DNA from: Pseudolabrys sp. FHR47
GTDB lineage: Bacteria; Pseudomonadota; Alphaproteobacteria; Rhizobiales; Xanthobacteraceae
Length of the DNA stretch: 64,000 nucleotides
Reading direction: 5' to 3'
NCBI RefSeq assembly: GCF_005153485.1
Contig: NZ_CP039740.1
Coordinates: forward strand, 2,979,001-3,043,000
Part shown: piece after piece, positions 34,017-42,508 of the stretch
Position numbering within the stretch: position 1 is the first letter of the stretch
How the letters are laid out: each line of letters opens with the position of its first letter
The notes under the pieces: model-generated
Told to the model about the DNA's origin: nothing
Database searches by the model: none
The model's input: the letters and a program-made list of their open reading frames with translations, nothing else
Translations under genes and position numbers: made by a program

Positions 34017-34991
34017 TTACTTTACGGCCTTGATCAACTTGAAGAGCTCTTTCTGGCCGTCGGTGGTGATGTAGCCGGCATAGACCTTTTCCGCGGCGGC
34101 GCGGAACGGCGCCGGGTCGGGCTTGGTCACCTTGACGCCCTGCTTGACCAGTTCGTCGAACAGCTTGTTGTCGCTGTCGAGATAGACCTTGCGCTGATAG
34201 GCGGAGGCTTCGTTGGCGGCATCGGTCAACGCGACCTGCACGTTCTTCGGCAGGGCCTGGAAGCGCTGTTCGCCCATGATCACCGGGGCGACCAGTTCGA
34301 GCCAGCCGAGCAGCGCCCAGTCCGGCGCCACTTCGTAGAACTTCTTGGAGAAGTAGTTGGTGTTGGCCGCTTCGGCGCCGTCGACGACGCCGGTCTGCAG
34401 CGCGCCGTAGAGCTCGCTATAGGCGAGCGGCGTCGGGTTGGCGCCGAAATCCTTGAACGCGGCGATATGGGCCGGGTTCTGCATGGTGCGGATCTTCATG
34501 CCATGAAGGTCGGCGATCGACTTGATCGGCTTCTTGGTCATGATGTGACGGGTACCGGCCGAGAAGAAGCCGAGCAGATGGAAGCCCTTCTTGGCGAGGA
34601 TCTTGTTGACGTCGTCGCGTACCGCCGGGTCGGCAAGTGCGCGGTTCATCTGCGCCGCGTCCCCGAACAGGAACGGCATGCTGAACACGCTGAGATCGGG
34701 AACGAAGTTCACCAGGGTCTCGTTCGCGGTCACGGCGATGTCGATGGTGCCGAGCTGCGTGCCCTGGATGCTTTCCTTCTCGTCGCCGAGCTGGGCGTTC
34801 GGGAAGATCTTGATTTCGGCCTTGTCGCCGGTCTTCTTCTTGAGAATCTCGTTCATGCGCTCGAGACCGAGATTGTACGGCTCGGTCGCGTTGGCGTTAT
34901 GGCTGGCCTTGAGGACGACCTCGGCCGCGGAGGCCGACATCAGCGGTGCGGCGGACAATAACAGAGCTAGCAGCGTCATTCTGATCTTCAT
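34017..34991 (-). CDS. dctP: TRAP transporter solute-binding protein DctP
   Basis: A 324-residue periplasmic receptor. The ATG at 34991 starts a signal peptide (MKIRMTLLALLLSAAPLMSA) cleaved near ASA-AEV. The mature part contains NAQLGDEKESIQGTQLG, MKIRTMQNPAHIAAF (the conserved Arg that salt-bridges the ligand carboxylate) and GVVDGAEAANTNYF. Members bind carboxylates such as C4-dicarboxylates, sugar acids, keto acids and aromatic acids. The adjacent DHDPS-family aldolase and AMP ligase suggest a sugar acid or substituted keto/aromatic acid. Confidence 0.94.
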   Translation of the reverse strand: MKIRMTLLALLLSAAPLMSASAAEVVLKASHNANATEPYNLGLERMNEILKKKTGDKAEIKIFPNAQLGDEKESIQGTQLGTIDIAVTANETLVNFVPDLSVFSMPFLFGDAAQMNRALADPAVRDDVNKILAKKGFHLLGFFSAGTRHIMTKKPIKSIADLHGMKIRTMQNPAHIAAFKDFGANPTPLAYSELYGALQTGVVDGAEAANTNYFSKKFYEVAPDWALLGWLELVAPVIMGEQRFQALPKNVQVALTDAANEASAYQRKVYLDSDNKLFDELVKQGVKVTKPDPAPFRAAAEKVYAGYITTDGQKELFKLIKAVK

Positions 34992-35055
34992 GAGAATCCC
35001 CTTTCGTGACTCCATGCATTTCCGATGGACCGGGCCAACGACGTGCCCGGCGGTG

Positions 35056-35946
35056 TTATCGGGACGCCGGCAACAGTCCCAAGCTCGCAAGCACCGGCTT
35101 CAATGACGCGATCTTCCCAGCCGGGAGAGGAAGGCGCGGAGGCCGCGGCGGACCGACGGGGCGCCCGATCAAACCGAGCGCCGCCTTGGTCGCCGACACG
35201 TAAAGATCGCCGCTCAGTGCTTCGAGCAGCGATAGAATGCGGAAATAAAGATCGCGCCCGGCGTTCGGGTTGGCCTGGTCGACTGTCACCTTGAAGAGTT
35301 CGGTCGAGAGCGCCGGCGCGATGTTGGAGAAGACCGATACGTAGCCCTGCGCGCCGACCAGGTAGCTCTCCCACGGGTGATAGCCGGCGAACACGGTCAT
35401 GCGATCGCCGCACAGACGGATGATCTCGGTGGTCCGCGTGACGTCGCCGCTCGATTCCTTGATGTAGGAGATATTGTCGATCTCGGCGAGGCGGGCGACG
35501 AAGCTCGCCTTCAGATCGACATTGGCGGTATTGGGATTGTTGTAGACCATCACCGGGATCGAGATCGCCTCGGCGATCTTGCGGTAGTGCACGAACAACT
35601 CGTCCTCGGTTGGCGACGAGTAATAAGGTGGCACCACCATGACGCCGTCGGCCCCGAGCGCTTCGGCTTCCTTGCTCAGTGATACGGCCTCGTCGGTCCA
35701 TTCGGCGGCGGTGCCGACCAGCACCGGCACCCGGCCCTTCGCCTCGTTGATCACGGTGGACGCCACCATGTGGCGCTCCTCGCGGGTCAACGACAGGAAT
35801 TCACCGGTGCTGCCGAGCGGGATCAGGCCCTGCACGCCCTCCTTGATCTGCCAGTCGACGAAGCCGCGCAACCGCGCCTCGTCGAGGCGGCAGTCATCGG
35901 CAAAGGGCGTCACCATCACTGTGTAGCTGCCGCGAAAGTCGCTCAT
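35056..35946 (-). CDS. DHDPS/NAL-family class I aldolase or dehydratase
   Basis: A 296-residue TIM-barrel enzyme of the DapA superfamily. It has PLGSTGEFLSLTREER, the Tyr in PVMVYNNPNTANVDL and the Schiff-base Lys in YIKESSGDVTR. It is probably a catabolic aldolase/dehydratase rather than DapA, since it heads a TRAP/AMP-ligase operon: N-acetylneuraminate lyase-, 5-keto-4-deoxyglucarate dehydratase- or KDG-aldolase-like roles are possible. The Pro-rich segment PVGPPRPPRLPLPAG near the C-terminus is typical of some catabolic members. ATG at 35946 follows a plausible GAGGAAG site. Operators lie in the AT-rich DNA upstream. Confidence 0.9.
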   Translation of the reverse strand: MSDFRGSYTVMVTPFADDCRLDEARLRGFVDWQIKEGVQGLIPLGSTGEFLSLTREERHMVASTVINEAKGRVPVLVGTAAEWTDEAVSLSKEAEALGADGVMVVPPYYSSPTEDELFVHYRKIAEAISIPVMVYNNPNTANVDLKASFVARLAEIDNISYIKESSGDVTRTTEIIRLCGDRMTVFAGYHPWESYLVGAQGYVSVFSNIAPALSTELFKVTVDQANPNAGRDLYFRILSLLEALSGDLYVSATKAALGLIGRPVGPPRPPRLPLPAGKIASLKPVLASLGLLPASR

Positions 35947-35995
35947 CACGCTTCCTCGTGAACCGATAACAGCGGCGAAATCCAGTCGCACCGCT

Positions 35996-36050
35996 ATTGA
36001 TCTAATATTATTTTATCAAATTGACATTTGATCAGATTAAATGTCAATTC
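35996..36050. promoter_or_regulatory. AT-rich divergent operator region with 11-bp inverted repeat
   Basis: AATTGACATTT (36019-36029) and AAATGTCAATT (36039-36049) are perfect inverted arms 9 nt apart, enclosing TTTGATCAGATT. TTGATC also occurs at 35998-36003. A relative of this core is repeated as a perfect palindrome at 36494-36509. It lies between the DHDPS-family operon and the tautomerase gene. The FCD-type GntR encoded at 40.8 kb is the likely ligand. Confidence 0.6.
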
Positions 36051-36118
36051 AGAAACAGGATTTATTGCGAGAAAAATGCGCAGCTGCATTTTCTGCTCAA
36101 TCGGTAAGCAGGACTGAC

Positions 36119-36487
36119 ATGCCCTTCCTGGAAATCTTCGACTTCGACGCCCGGCCCGCGGCGCGAAAAATGGCGACCGAGCGCGCCACCGCCGCCCTGT
36201 GCGAAGCCTTCGCGGTCGAGCCGGAAACCGTGTCACTGTATTTCTTCGCCATCGCTCCGGAAGCCTACGGTCACGCGGGAAAATACGGCGATGCGGCTGA
36301 CACCAAACGCATATTCGTGAAACTTCATGCCTACAGCCGAAGCCGCGCGCTGCGCGCCGCCGCCGCCGCCAAGGTCACCGAGGCCCTCGCCGCCGCCTAT
36401 GGCACGACGGCCAAGGCCGTCGTCATCTACTTCTTCGAGCGAGACCCCAGCGAGGTGTCCCACGCCGGCCAATTGGCTGACGCATAA
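36119..36487 (+). CDS. Tandem-domain tautomerase-superfamily protein
   Basis: A 122-residue protein starting MPFLEIFDFDARP, so Pro would be N-terminal after Met removal, as in 4-oxalocrotonate tautomerase catalysis. It consists of two similar halves: VSLYFFAIAPEAYGHAGK in the first and VVIYFFERDPSEVSHAGQ in the second. Such fused two-unit tautomerases include malonate semialdehyde decarboxylase and cis-CAAD-like proteins, but this one is not assignable. It is the first gene of a plus-strand set with acyl-CoA and CoA-transferase genes and is flanked by ATTTGATC-type operators. Probably isomerises a keto-enol intermediate. Confidence 0.8.
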   Translation: MPFLEIFDFDARPAARKMATERATAALCEAFAVEPETVSLYFFAIAPEAYGHAGKYGDAADTKRIFVKLHAYSRSRALRAAAAAKVTEALAAAYGTTAKAVVIYFFERDPSEVSHAGQLADA

Positions 36488-36493
36488 TTTTGC

Positions 36494-36509
36494 ATATTTG
36501 ATCAAATAT
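36494..36509. promoter_or_regulatory. Perfect 16-bp palindrome ATATTTGATCAAATAT
   Basis: A perfect dyad in the 40-nt gap between the tautomerase stop and the acyl-CoA dehydrogenase start. It shares TTTGATCA with the region at 36019-36049. This is the size and symmetry of a GntR/FCD-family operator. It may provide separate control of the dehydrogenase and the genes beyond it. Confidence 0.6.
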
Positions 36510-36527
36510 TAGCCAGAGGGCTGAGAG

Positions 36528-37670
36528 ATGGATCACTTCTACACCGACGACCAGAAAATGCTCCGCGACAGCGTCCGCCGCTTCACCCAGGACCGGATCA
36601 TGCCGGCCGCGGCCGCGATCGACCGCGACGACGTATTTCCGCGTGCTTTGTACAAGGAAATGGCCGATCTCGGCCTGTTCGGTGTCTCTCTGGCGCCGGA
36701 GGCCGGCGGCGCCGGGCTCGACACCGTCACCACCTGCATCGTCATGGAGGAAATCGCACGCGCTTCAGGTGCGCTTGGCAACGCCTACGCCATTCCGGTC
36801 GAGGCCGCGCACTTCCTGCACCAGCACGGTACCGAGACGCAGAAGATGTGGATCCCGGCCCTGCTCAGCGGCGATGCCATTCCGGCCACCGCCGCCACCG
36901 AGCCCGACTGCGGCTCCGACGTCGCGGCGATGCGCACCGTCGCCCTGCGCGACGGCGACGACTACGTGATCAGCGGCACCAAGGCTTGGGTCACCTTCGG
37001 TCGCATCGCCGACTTCATTATGATCTTCGCCAAGACCGACAAGGATGCCGGCCACCGCGGCATCAGCTGCATTCTGGTCGAGGCCGACCACAAGGGCATC
37101 TCCCGCGGCAAATCAGAAGAGCTGCTCGGCATGCACGGTCTGGAAGACTGCCAGATCAGCTTCGACCAGGTGCGCGTGCCGGTCGCGAACCGCATCGGCC
37201 CGGAAAACCAGGCCTTCAAGATGGCGATGGAAAACTTCAACTTCTCGCGCCTGATGATGTCGTCGATGGCGCTCGGCATGGCGCAAGGCGCCATGGAGGA
37301 CGCGGTCGCCTATGCCAAGAGCCGACGCCAGTTCGGCTCCGAGATTATCAAGTTCCAGGCGATCCAGTTCATGCTGGCCGACATGTCGAAGGACATCGCG
37401 GCGGCGCGCCTGCTGATCCATCACGCCGCCAAGCTGTACGATGCCGGTTTCCCGATCGCCAAGGAAGCGGCGCACGCCAAGCTGTTCACCACCGATATGG
37501 CCATGCAGCACGTCTCCAATGCGCTGCAGATCCATGGCGGCAATGGCTATTCGAAGGAATATCGCATCGAGCGCATCTTCCGCGACGTGCGCCTGTCGCA
37601 GATTTACGAAGGCACCAACCAGATCCAGCGCATGATCATCGCGCGCCAGCTCGAGAAAGAACTCGCCTGA
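36528..37670 (+). CDS. Acyl-CoA dehydrogenase
   Basis: A 380-residue FAD-dependent acyl-CoA dehydrogenase of normal length. Signature pieces are ATAATEPDCGSDVAAMRTVA (flavin/substrate contact), ISGTKAWVTFG, QFGSEIIKFQAIQFMLADM and NALQIHGGNGYSKEYRIERIFRDV, ending QIYEGTNQIQRMIIARQL. The last block carries the catalytic-base Glu region typical of short/branched-chain members. It introduces an alpha-beta double bond into an acyl-CoA. The CoA transferase 9 nt downstream probably makes its substrate. Confidence 0.94.
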   Translation: MDHFYTDDQKMLRDSVRRFTQDRIMPAAAAIDRDDVFPRALYKEMADLGLFGVSLAPEAGGAGLDTVTTCIVMEEIARASGALGNAYAIPVEAAHFLHQHGTETQKMWIPALLSGDAIPATAATEPDCGSDVAAMRTVALRDGDDYVISGTKAWVTFGRIADFIMIFAKTDKDAGHRGISCILVEADHKGISRGKSEELLGMHGLEDCQISFDQVRVPVANRIGPENQAFKMAMENFNFSRLMMSSMALGMAQGAMEDAVAYAKSRRQFGSEIIKFQAIQFMLADMSKDIAAARLLIHHAAKLYDAGFPIAKEAAHAKLFTTDMAMQHVSNALQIHGGNGYSKEYRIERIFRDVRLSQIYEGTNQIQRMIIARQLEKELA

Positions 37671-37679
37671 GGCCGCGCC

Positions 37680-39266
37680 ATGATCAGCATCATCAGCCCG
37701 GATGACGCCGCCGCTCTGGTCAAGAACGGCGACATTCTTGTCGTCGGCGGCAATGGCGGCACCGGCGTGCCGGAAGCCATTCTCGAAAGCCTGGAAAAGC
37801 GCTTCGTCGCGCACAGCCACCCGCGCGATCTGACCTTGCTGCATGTGACCGGTATCGGCGCCGTCACCGAAAAAGGCCTGTGCTGTCTTGCTTATCCAGG
37901 GCTTGTCGCCCGCGTCTTCGGCAGCAATTTCGGCCTGCAATTGCCGTTCATGAAACTGATCGTCGATGAGGCGATGGAGGGCTACAATTTTCCGCAAGGC
38001 GTGATGACGCAACTGTTCCGCAGCATGGCGGCCAAGCAGCCGGGCGTCGTCACCCATGTCGGCCTGCACACCTATATGGACCCGCGCCAGGAAGGCGGGC
38101 GCATGAACAAGCGCACCATTACGCCGATGGTCGAACTCGTGCAGCTGGCCGGCCGCGACTGGCTGCTGTACCAGGCGCCGACGCCGACCATTGCCTTCCT
38201 GCGCGGCACCAGCGTCGACGAAGATGGCTACGTGGCGATGGAACACGAAGCCACGACCCGCGAAGACCTGTCGATCGCACAGGCCGTCCACAACGCCGGC
38301 GGCATTGTCGTCTGCCAGGTCAAGCGGCAGGTCAAACGCGGCACTTTGCATCCGCAATTGGTGAAGATCCCGGGCTTTCTGATCGACCATTTCGTCGTGG
38401 TGCCGGAGCAGATGCAAACCTACACCACGGTCTACGATCCGAGCCGCTGCGGCGAAACCCGCATTCCGATCTCTTCGATCAAGCCCGATCCGTTGAGCGA
38501 CAAGCGCGTCATCGCGCGCCGCGCCGCTTTCGAATTGCGCCGCGGCGACGTCGTCAATCTCGGCGTCGGCGTTTCCGCGATGATTCCCAATGTCGCCGCG
38601 GAAGAGGAAATCGAAGATATCATGACGCTGACCGTGGAAGCCGGCGTCATCGGCGGCGTGCCGGGCTACGCCCGCGAATTCGGCACCGCCTATAATCCGC
38701 GCGCTATCATCGACCAGCCCTATCAGTTCGACTTCTATGATGGCGGCGGCCTCACTTGCGCCTTCCTGTCCTTCGCCGAAGTCGACGCCGAGGGTAACGT
38801 CAATGTCACCCGGTTCGGCGATCGCTATGACGGTGCCGGCGGTTTCATCGATATCACGCAGAACGCCAAGCGTCTGGTGTTCAGCGGCACGCTGACCGGC
38901 GGCGGCCTCGATATCGCGATTGGCGACGGCGCCCTGACGATCGCGCGCGAAGGCAAGTTCAAGAAGTTCGTGCCGGCGGTCGGCCAGATTAGCTTCAACG
39001 GCCGACTGGCGCGGCAGCGCGGCCAGGACGTGCTGTTCGTTTCCGAACGCGCCGTATTCAGGCTCGCTCAAGAAGGCCTTGTCCTCATCGAAATCGCGCC
39101 CGGCGTTCGTCTGAAAGAAGACGTGCTCGATCAGATGAAGTTCGCGCCGGCGGTGTCGCCCGATCTCAAGACCATGGATGCGCGCATTTTCCGCTCGGGC
39201 CCCATGGGTCTGAAAACGAGCCCGAAAGCGACGCTGGCGGAAGCCGCGTTGCACCGAAGGAATTGA
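37680..39266 (+). CDS. Acetate/propionate CoA-transferase (YdiF type, fused alpha-beta)
   Basis: A 528-residue family I CoA transferase with both subunits in one chain. The N-terminal half has GNGGTGVPEAILESLEKRF. The C-terminal half has LGVGVSAMIPNVAAEE and the catalytic Glu in LTVEAGVIGGVPGYAREFG (about residue 320). It transfers CoA from acetyl- or succinyl-CoA-like donors to a carboxylate. It is encoded between an acyl-CoA dehydrogenase and a DHDPS homologue, so it probably activates the pathway's carboxylic acid. Confidence 0.93.
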   Translation: MISIISPDDAAALVKNGDILVVGGNGGTGVPEAILESLEKRFVAHSHPRDLTLLHVTGIGAVTEKGLCCLAYPGLVARVFGSNFGLQLPFMKLIVDEAMEGYNFPQGVMTQLFRSMAAKQPGVVTHVGLHTYMDPRQEGGRMNKRTITPMVELVQLAGRDWLLYQAPTPTIAFLRGTSVDEDGYVAMEHEATTREDLSIAQAVHNAGGIVVCQVKRQVKRGTLHPQLVKIPGFLIDHFVVVPEQMQTYTTVYDPSRCGETRIPISSIKPDPLSDKRVIARRAAFELRRGDVVNLGVGVSAMIPNVAAEEEIEDIMTLTVEAGVIGGVPGYAREFGTAYNPRAIIDQPYQFDFYDGGGLTCAFLSFAEVDAEGNVNVTRFGDRYDGAGGFIDITQNAKRLVFSGTLTGGGLDIAIGDGALTIAREGKFKKFVPAVGQISFNGRLARQRGQDVLFVSERAVFRLAQEGLVLIEIAPGVRLKEDVLDQMKFAPAVSPDLKTMDARIFRSGPMGLKTSPKATLAEAALHRRN

Positions 39267-39267
39267 C

Positions 39268-40203
39268 ATGAAGAAGCTGTCCCTCTCCGGCGTCACCGTC
39301 GCAACCGTCCTGCCGTTCAACGACGACCTCTCCATCGACTGGAAGAGCTACGACCGGCTGCTGGAATATTGCACGACCCCGGAGGGCATCGCCGCGGTGT
39401 TCGTCAACGGTCATGCCGGCGAAGGCGCGGCTCTGACGCCGGCCGAGCGCGCCGAAGTGCTCAAACGCACGCGCGCCTTCATCGGCAAGGACAAGCCGCT
39501 GATGTCCGGTGTCATCCCCTACTCGACCGCCGACGCCATCGCGCAGGCGCAGCTAGCCCAGGATAACGGCGCCGATGTCGCGGTGCTGTTTCCGATGCCG
39601 CAATTTTCGGCCGGCGCCGGCAACGACCCGCGTTTCGCGCTCGATTACGTCGATGCCGTGCTGGCCAAAATCGACATTCCGGTGTCGATCTTCCAGCAGT
39701 CGGTCGCGTCCGGCAGCGGTTTCAGCACCGCCATTCTGGCTGAGCTGAGTCAGCGCAAGCGCGTCGTCGCCATCAAGGAAGGCAGCGCCGACATCACGCT
39801 GTACGAAGACAATCTGCGCCAGATCAAGGCGGCGGCGCCGGATGTGGCCATTCTGGCGTCGAATTATCTCTGGATGTTCGCGCAGATGGCGACCGGCGCC
39901 GACGGCATTCTGTCCGGCATGGCGAACATGACGCCGCATTGGCTGTGCGCCTTGTGGAAGGCGACCGTCGCCGAGGGCCTGCCGCTGATGCGCGCGATCA
40001 ATGACCGGCTGTATCCGATTACGCGCACGATCTATGGCGCGCCGCCCTTGATCGACATGCATACGCGGCTGAAAATGGGCCTCGCCCATCTCGGCATCAT
40101 CGATAACCCCATTCCGCGCCCGCCTCTGCTGCCGGTTCTGCCGGCGGCGGCGAAGAAGATCATCGAGACCGTCGACAAGGCCGGTCTGCGCGAATTCGTT
40201 TAA
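39268..40203 (+). CDS. DHDPS/NAL-family enzyme with altered Tyr motif
   Basis: A 311-residue DapA-superfamily barrel. The Schiff-base Lys is present (VAIKEGSADITLYE), as is the start pattern VNGHAGEGAALTPAER in place of GTTGE. The YNxP motif is replaced by SIFQQSVASGSG, so the catalytic Tyr is Phe. The second DHDPS homologue in this region keeps it. The reaction may therefore differ (hydratase- or aldolase-like, no Tyr proton relay). It follows the CoA transferase by 1 nt with an AAGGAA ribosome site. Confidence 0.88.
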   Translation: MKKLSLSGVTVATVLPFNDDLSIDWKSYDRLLEYCTTPEGIAAVFVNGHAGEGAALTPAERAEVLKRTRAFIGKDKPLMSGVIPYSTADAIAQAQLAQDNGADVAVLFPMPQFSAGAGNDPRFALDYVDAVLAKIDIPVSIFQQSVASGSGFSTAILAELSQRKRVVAIKEGSADITLYEDNLRQIKAAAPDVAILASNYLWMFAQMATGADGILSGMANMTPHWLCALWKATVAEGLPLMRAINDRLYPITRTIYGAPPLIDMHTRLKMGLAHLGIIDNPIPRPPLLPVLPAAAKKIIETVDKAGLREFV

Positions 40204-40256
40204 TCGATCGAGACGACGACAACCAGAATGTCAGCGACACCTATCGCCGGAGACGC

Positions 40257-40736
40257 ATGATGCAGACCAAGCCGCGAGAGCAATTCATCGACCTCTATTA
40301 TGAGGACGTCGTGATCGGTGATGAGGTTCTCAGCGATAGCCACGAGGTCACGACCGGCGACGTCCTGACGTTTGCGGACGTCACCCGCGACCGCCATCCG
40401 CTGCATACCGACGAGGCCTACTGCAAAAATACCAGCTTCGGCCGGACCATCGCCCATGGGCTCTATGGGCTGGCGCTGATCGAGGGGCTTAAATCCGAGT
40501 TGAAACTCTACGAAAACACCTCGATCGCCTCGCTCGGCTGGGACAAAGTGCGATTTCGTCAGCCGATTTTCCCCGGCGACGTGCTCCATGTCCGCGTCGT
40601 GTTCGACAGCAAGCGCGAAAGCAAAAACGGCCACGGCATCGTCATCGAAAAGACCGAACTCATCAACCAGGACGGGACCGTCGTCATCGACGCCGACCAT
40701 GCCGCCATGGTGCGCAAGCGTCCACAAGCCGTCTGA
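40257..40736 (+). CDS. MaoC-family (R)-specific enoyl-CoA hydratase-like protein
   Basis: A 159-residue hot-dog fold protein with the catalytic Asp/His hydratase motif in ADVTRDRHPLHTDEAYCKNT and IAHGLYGLALIEG. Single-domain MaoC proteins hydrate enoyl-CoA, typically giving (R)-3-hydroxyacyl-CoA; some act on mesaconyl-CoA or methylmalyl-CoA-type substrates. It comes after the acyl-CoA dehydrogenase and CoA transferase, so it would hydrate the dehydrogenase product. Two consecutive ATGs (40257, 40260) are possible starts. Confidence 0.92.
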   Translation: MMQTKPREQFIDLYYEDVVIGDEVLSDSHEVTTGDVLTFADVTRDRHPLHTDEAYCKNTSFGRTIAHGLYGLALIEGLKSELKLYENTSIASLGWDKVRFRQPIFPGDVLHVRVVFDSKRESKNGHGIVIEKTELINQDGTVVIDADHAAMVRKRPQAV

Positions 40737-40838
40737 CAGTGGATGGAATGTTTCAATCTTTGCCTGCAGCCCCATCGCCCGCTATGAAAGCGACGTGGCA
40801 CCGCCTGCCGGGCGGCAGGGCGCTAAAGTGAGGCTCTG

Positions 40839-41558
40839 ATGGCAAATCATGTCGGGCGAGCAAAGACCAACGGCAGCCGGGATCAGGGCGCCGTCGAGGA
40901 CCTGTCCCTCACATCCGTCGAGCAGGCCACGACAATGATCCGGCAGGCCATCGTGTCGGGGCAATACAGCCCCGGCCAACGCCTCAAGGTTGCCGATCTG
41001 TCGAGCCAATTCGGCTTCAGTCCGATGCCACTGCGCGAAGCGCTGCGCAAGCTCGAAGGCGAAGGCATGATCGAGATCGAGCCAAACCGCGGCGCCACAG
41101 TGCGTCGTCTCGATCAGCATTTCGTCAATGACCTGTTCGAGATCAATACAGAGCTGCGCGTTTTCGCGCTCAAGGGCGGCATTCGCAGAATGACGCTGGA
41201 AAAGATCGATACGCTGGAAAAACTCGCTGCCGACTTCGAGGCCGCGATCGACAAGGGCGATTTCGAAGCCAGTCTCGTGCTCAATCGCGAATTCCACGCC
41301 ACCATCGTTGCCACCGCCGACAACTACGAAGCGCATCGCATCTTCCTGCGCGGCTGGGAACTGATCAGTGCTTTCCGGCGGCGCTTCGGCTACGGCGAAG
41401 GCCGGCAGCGTGGGCTCGCCCGCGAAAAGCGCCTGCTGATCGATGCGATCCGCCGTCAGGACTTGCAACTCGCCGAGGCGATCGTTCGCATGCAGCATGC
41501 AGCGGCGACAGAAGACATGCTCAATCGCTTCGGCGAGAGCGACGGCGCCGATTCCTGA
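40839..41558 (+). CDS. GntR-family (FCD domain) transcriptional regulator
   Basis: A 239-residue FadR-subfamily regulator. The winged helix (residues about 25-95) has SSQFGFSPMPLREALRKLEG and the wing IEIEPNRGATVRRL. The helical FCD domain (residues about 100-230) has the metal-site residues of the family, for example NREFHATIV. It ends the tautomerase/acyl-CoA dehydrogenase/CoA-transferase set, so it probably controls that set and the divergent TRAP operon through the TTTGATCA dyads at 36.0 and 36.5 kb. The effector is likely to be the substrate acid. Confidence 0.92.
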   Translation: MANHVGRAKTNGSRDQGAVEDLSLTSVEQATTMIRQAIVSGQYSPGQRLKVADLSSQFGFSPMPLREALRKLEGEGMIEIEPNRGATVRRLDQHFVNDLFEINTELRVFALKGGIRRMTLEKIDTLEKLAADFEAAIDKGDFEASLVLNREFHATIVATADNYEAHRIFLRGWELISAFRRRFGYGEGRQRGLAREKRLLIDAIRRQDLQLAEAIVRMQHAAATEDMLNRFGESDGADS

Positions 41559-41568
41559 CCATCGGTAC

Positions 41569-42309
41569 GTGCCGTGGATCGTGTTCAGCAATTCAATCTG
41601 CACCGACATATCGTTATGGGACAGCCAGGCGGCCGCCCTCGCGCCGAATTTCCACGTGCTGAGCTACCACCAGCGCGGCCATGGCGGGTCAAGCGTCCCA
41701 TCCTTGGCCTGCACCTTCGATCAATTGGGTGATGACGTCGGCGTCCTGCTCGATCATCTCGGCATCGCGACCTGCACCTTTGTCGGCCTTTCGATGGGCG
41801 TGCCGACCGGCCTCGACCTCTACGCTAGACAACCGCAGCGGATCGAACGGTTGGTGCTCTGCGACGGCCAGGCCGCCACCGGGCCGGGCGGCGGCGCCGG
41901 TTGGGAAGAGCGCATCGACATGGCGCGCCGCGACGGCATGGACGCTTTCGCCGATGCCACGGTCGCATGCTGGTTTTCGTTCGATCAGGCCAAGGAAGGC
42001 CGCGCCGACAGCGCGCGCCGGATGATCGCAACAACGCCCTTCGCCGGGTTTGAAGCCTGCGCCCGCGCGTTGCAGAACTACGCCTATGCCGATGTGCTGC
42101 CGCGTATCACGGCGCCTACATTGCTGATCGCCGGCAAGGACGACGGCAAGATGCCGGAGACGATGTGCCACATGCGCGATACGATTTCCGGCGCTCAGTT
42201 CGTGGAGATCGCTACCGCCGGCCACATTCTGTTCATTCCGAGTAGAAAGGTCGAAAACTCAAAAAAATCCGTCGAAAGGTACGACACAGCTCTGCTACGG
42301 TTGAGCTAG
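41569..42309 (+). pseudogene. Truncated duplicate of the alpha/beta hydrolase at 60.6 kb
   Basis: From PWIVFSNSICTDISLWD to AGHI the sequence is a close copy of the intact hydrolase at 60558-61346. The first about 21 residues are missing. After GHI (about 42230) the C-terminus is replaced by unrelated sequence to a TAG at 42309. The nucleophile (GLSMG), Asp (GKDDGK) and His (AGHI) remain, and a GTG at 41569 could start translation, but loss of the first strand makes activity doubtful. The left junction is 10 nt after the GntR stop and the right junction lies about 107 nt before a dusA relic. This suggests capture and truncation by recombination. Confidence 0.85.
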
Positions 42310-42336
42310 ATCTCTGGCGGAAATAACGAATTTCCG

Positions 42337-42378
42337 TCAGTCCACGCCATCCATCATGGGAGCGATCGAGAAGCGGCG
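42337..42378 (-). other. dusA 5'-end relic (candidate integrase attachment site 2)
   Basis: On the minus strand, after a TAG at 42385-42387, codons read IDRRFSIAPMMDGVD and stop. RRFSIAPMMD is identical at the protein level to the relic at 11.9 kb (30 nt, mostly matching) and to the DusA N-terminus. Similarity ends after MMD, where integrases cut. Same orientation as relic 1. No dusA body follows. Confidence 0.6.
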
Positions 42379-42508
42379 GTCTATCTAGTTTACTACGTTT
42401 CCGTTATTTATCTTCGCCTTAATGCACATTCTGGGGCTTCCGCCAAGCCGCCGATCTCGTGACAATCATGAGTCCGGCACGCTTCTCGCCGGCCTGAGCC
42501 ACCGCACG

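Noticed and set aside
42290..42330. Possible tRNA-like GGTTGAGCTAGATCTC segment near the second dusA relic
   Set aside because: No acceptor stem or T-arm could be paired, so it is not a tRNA.
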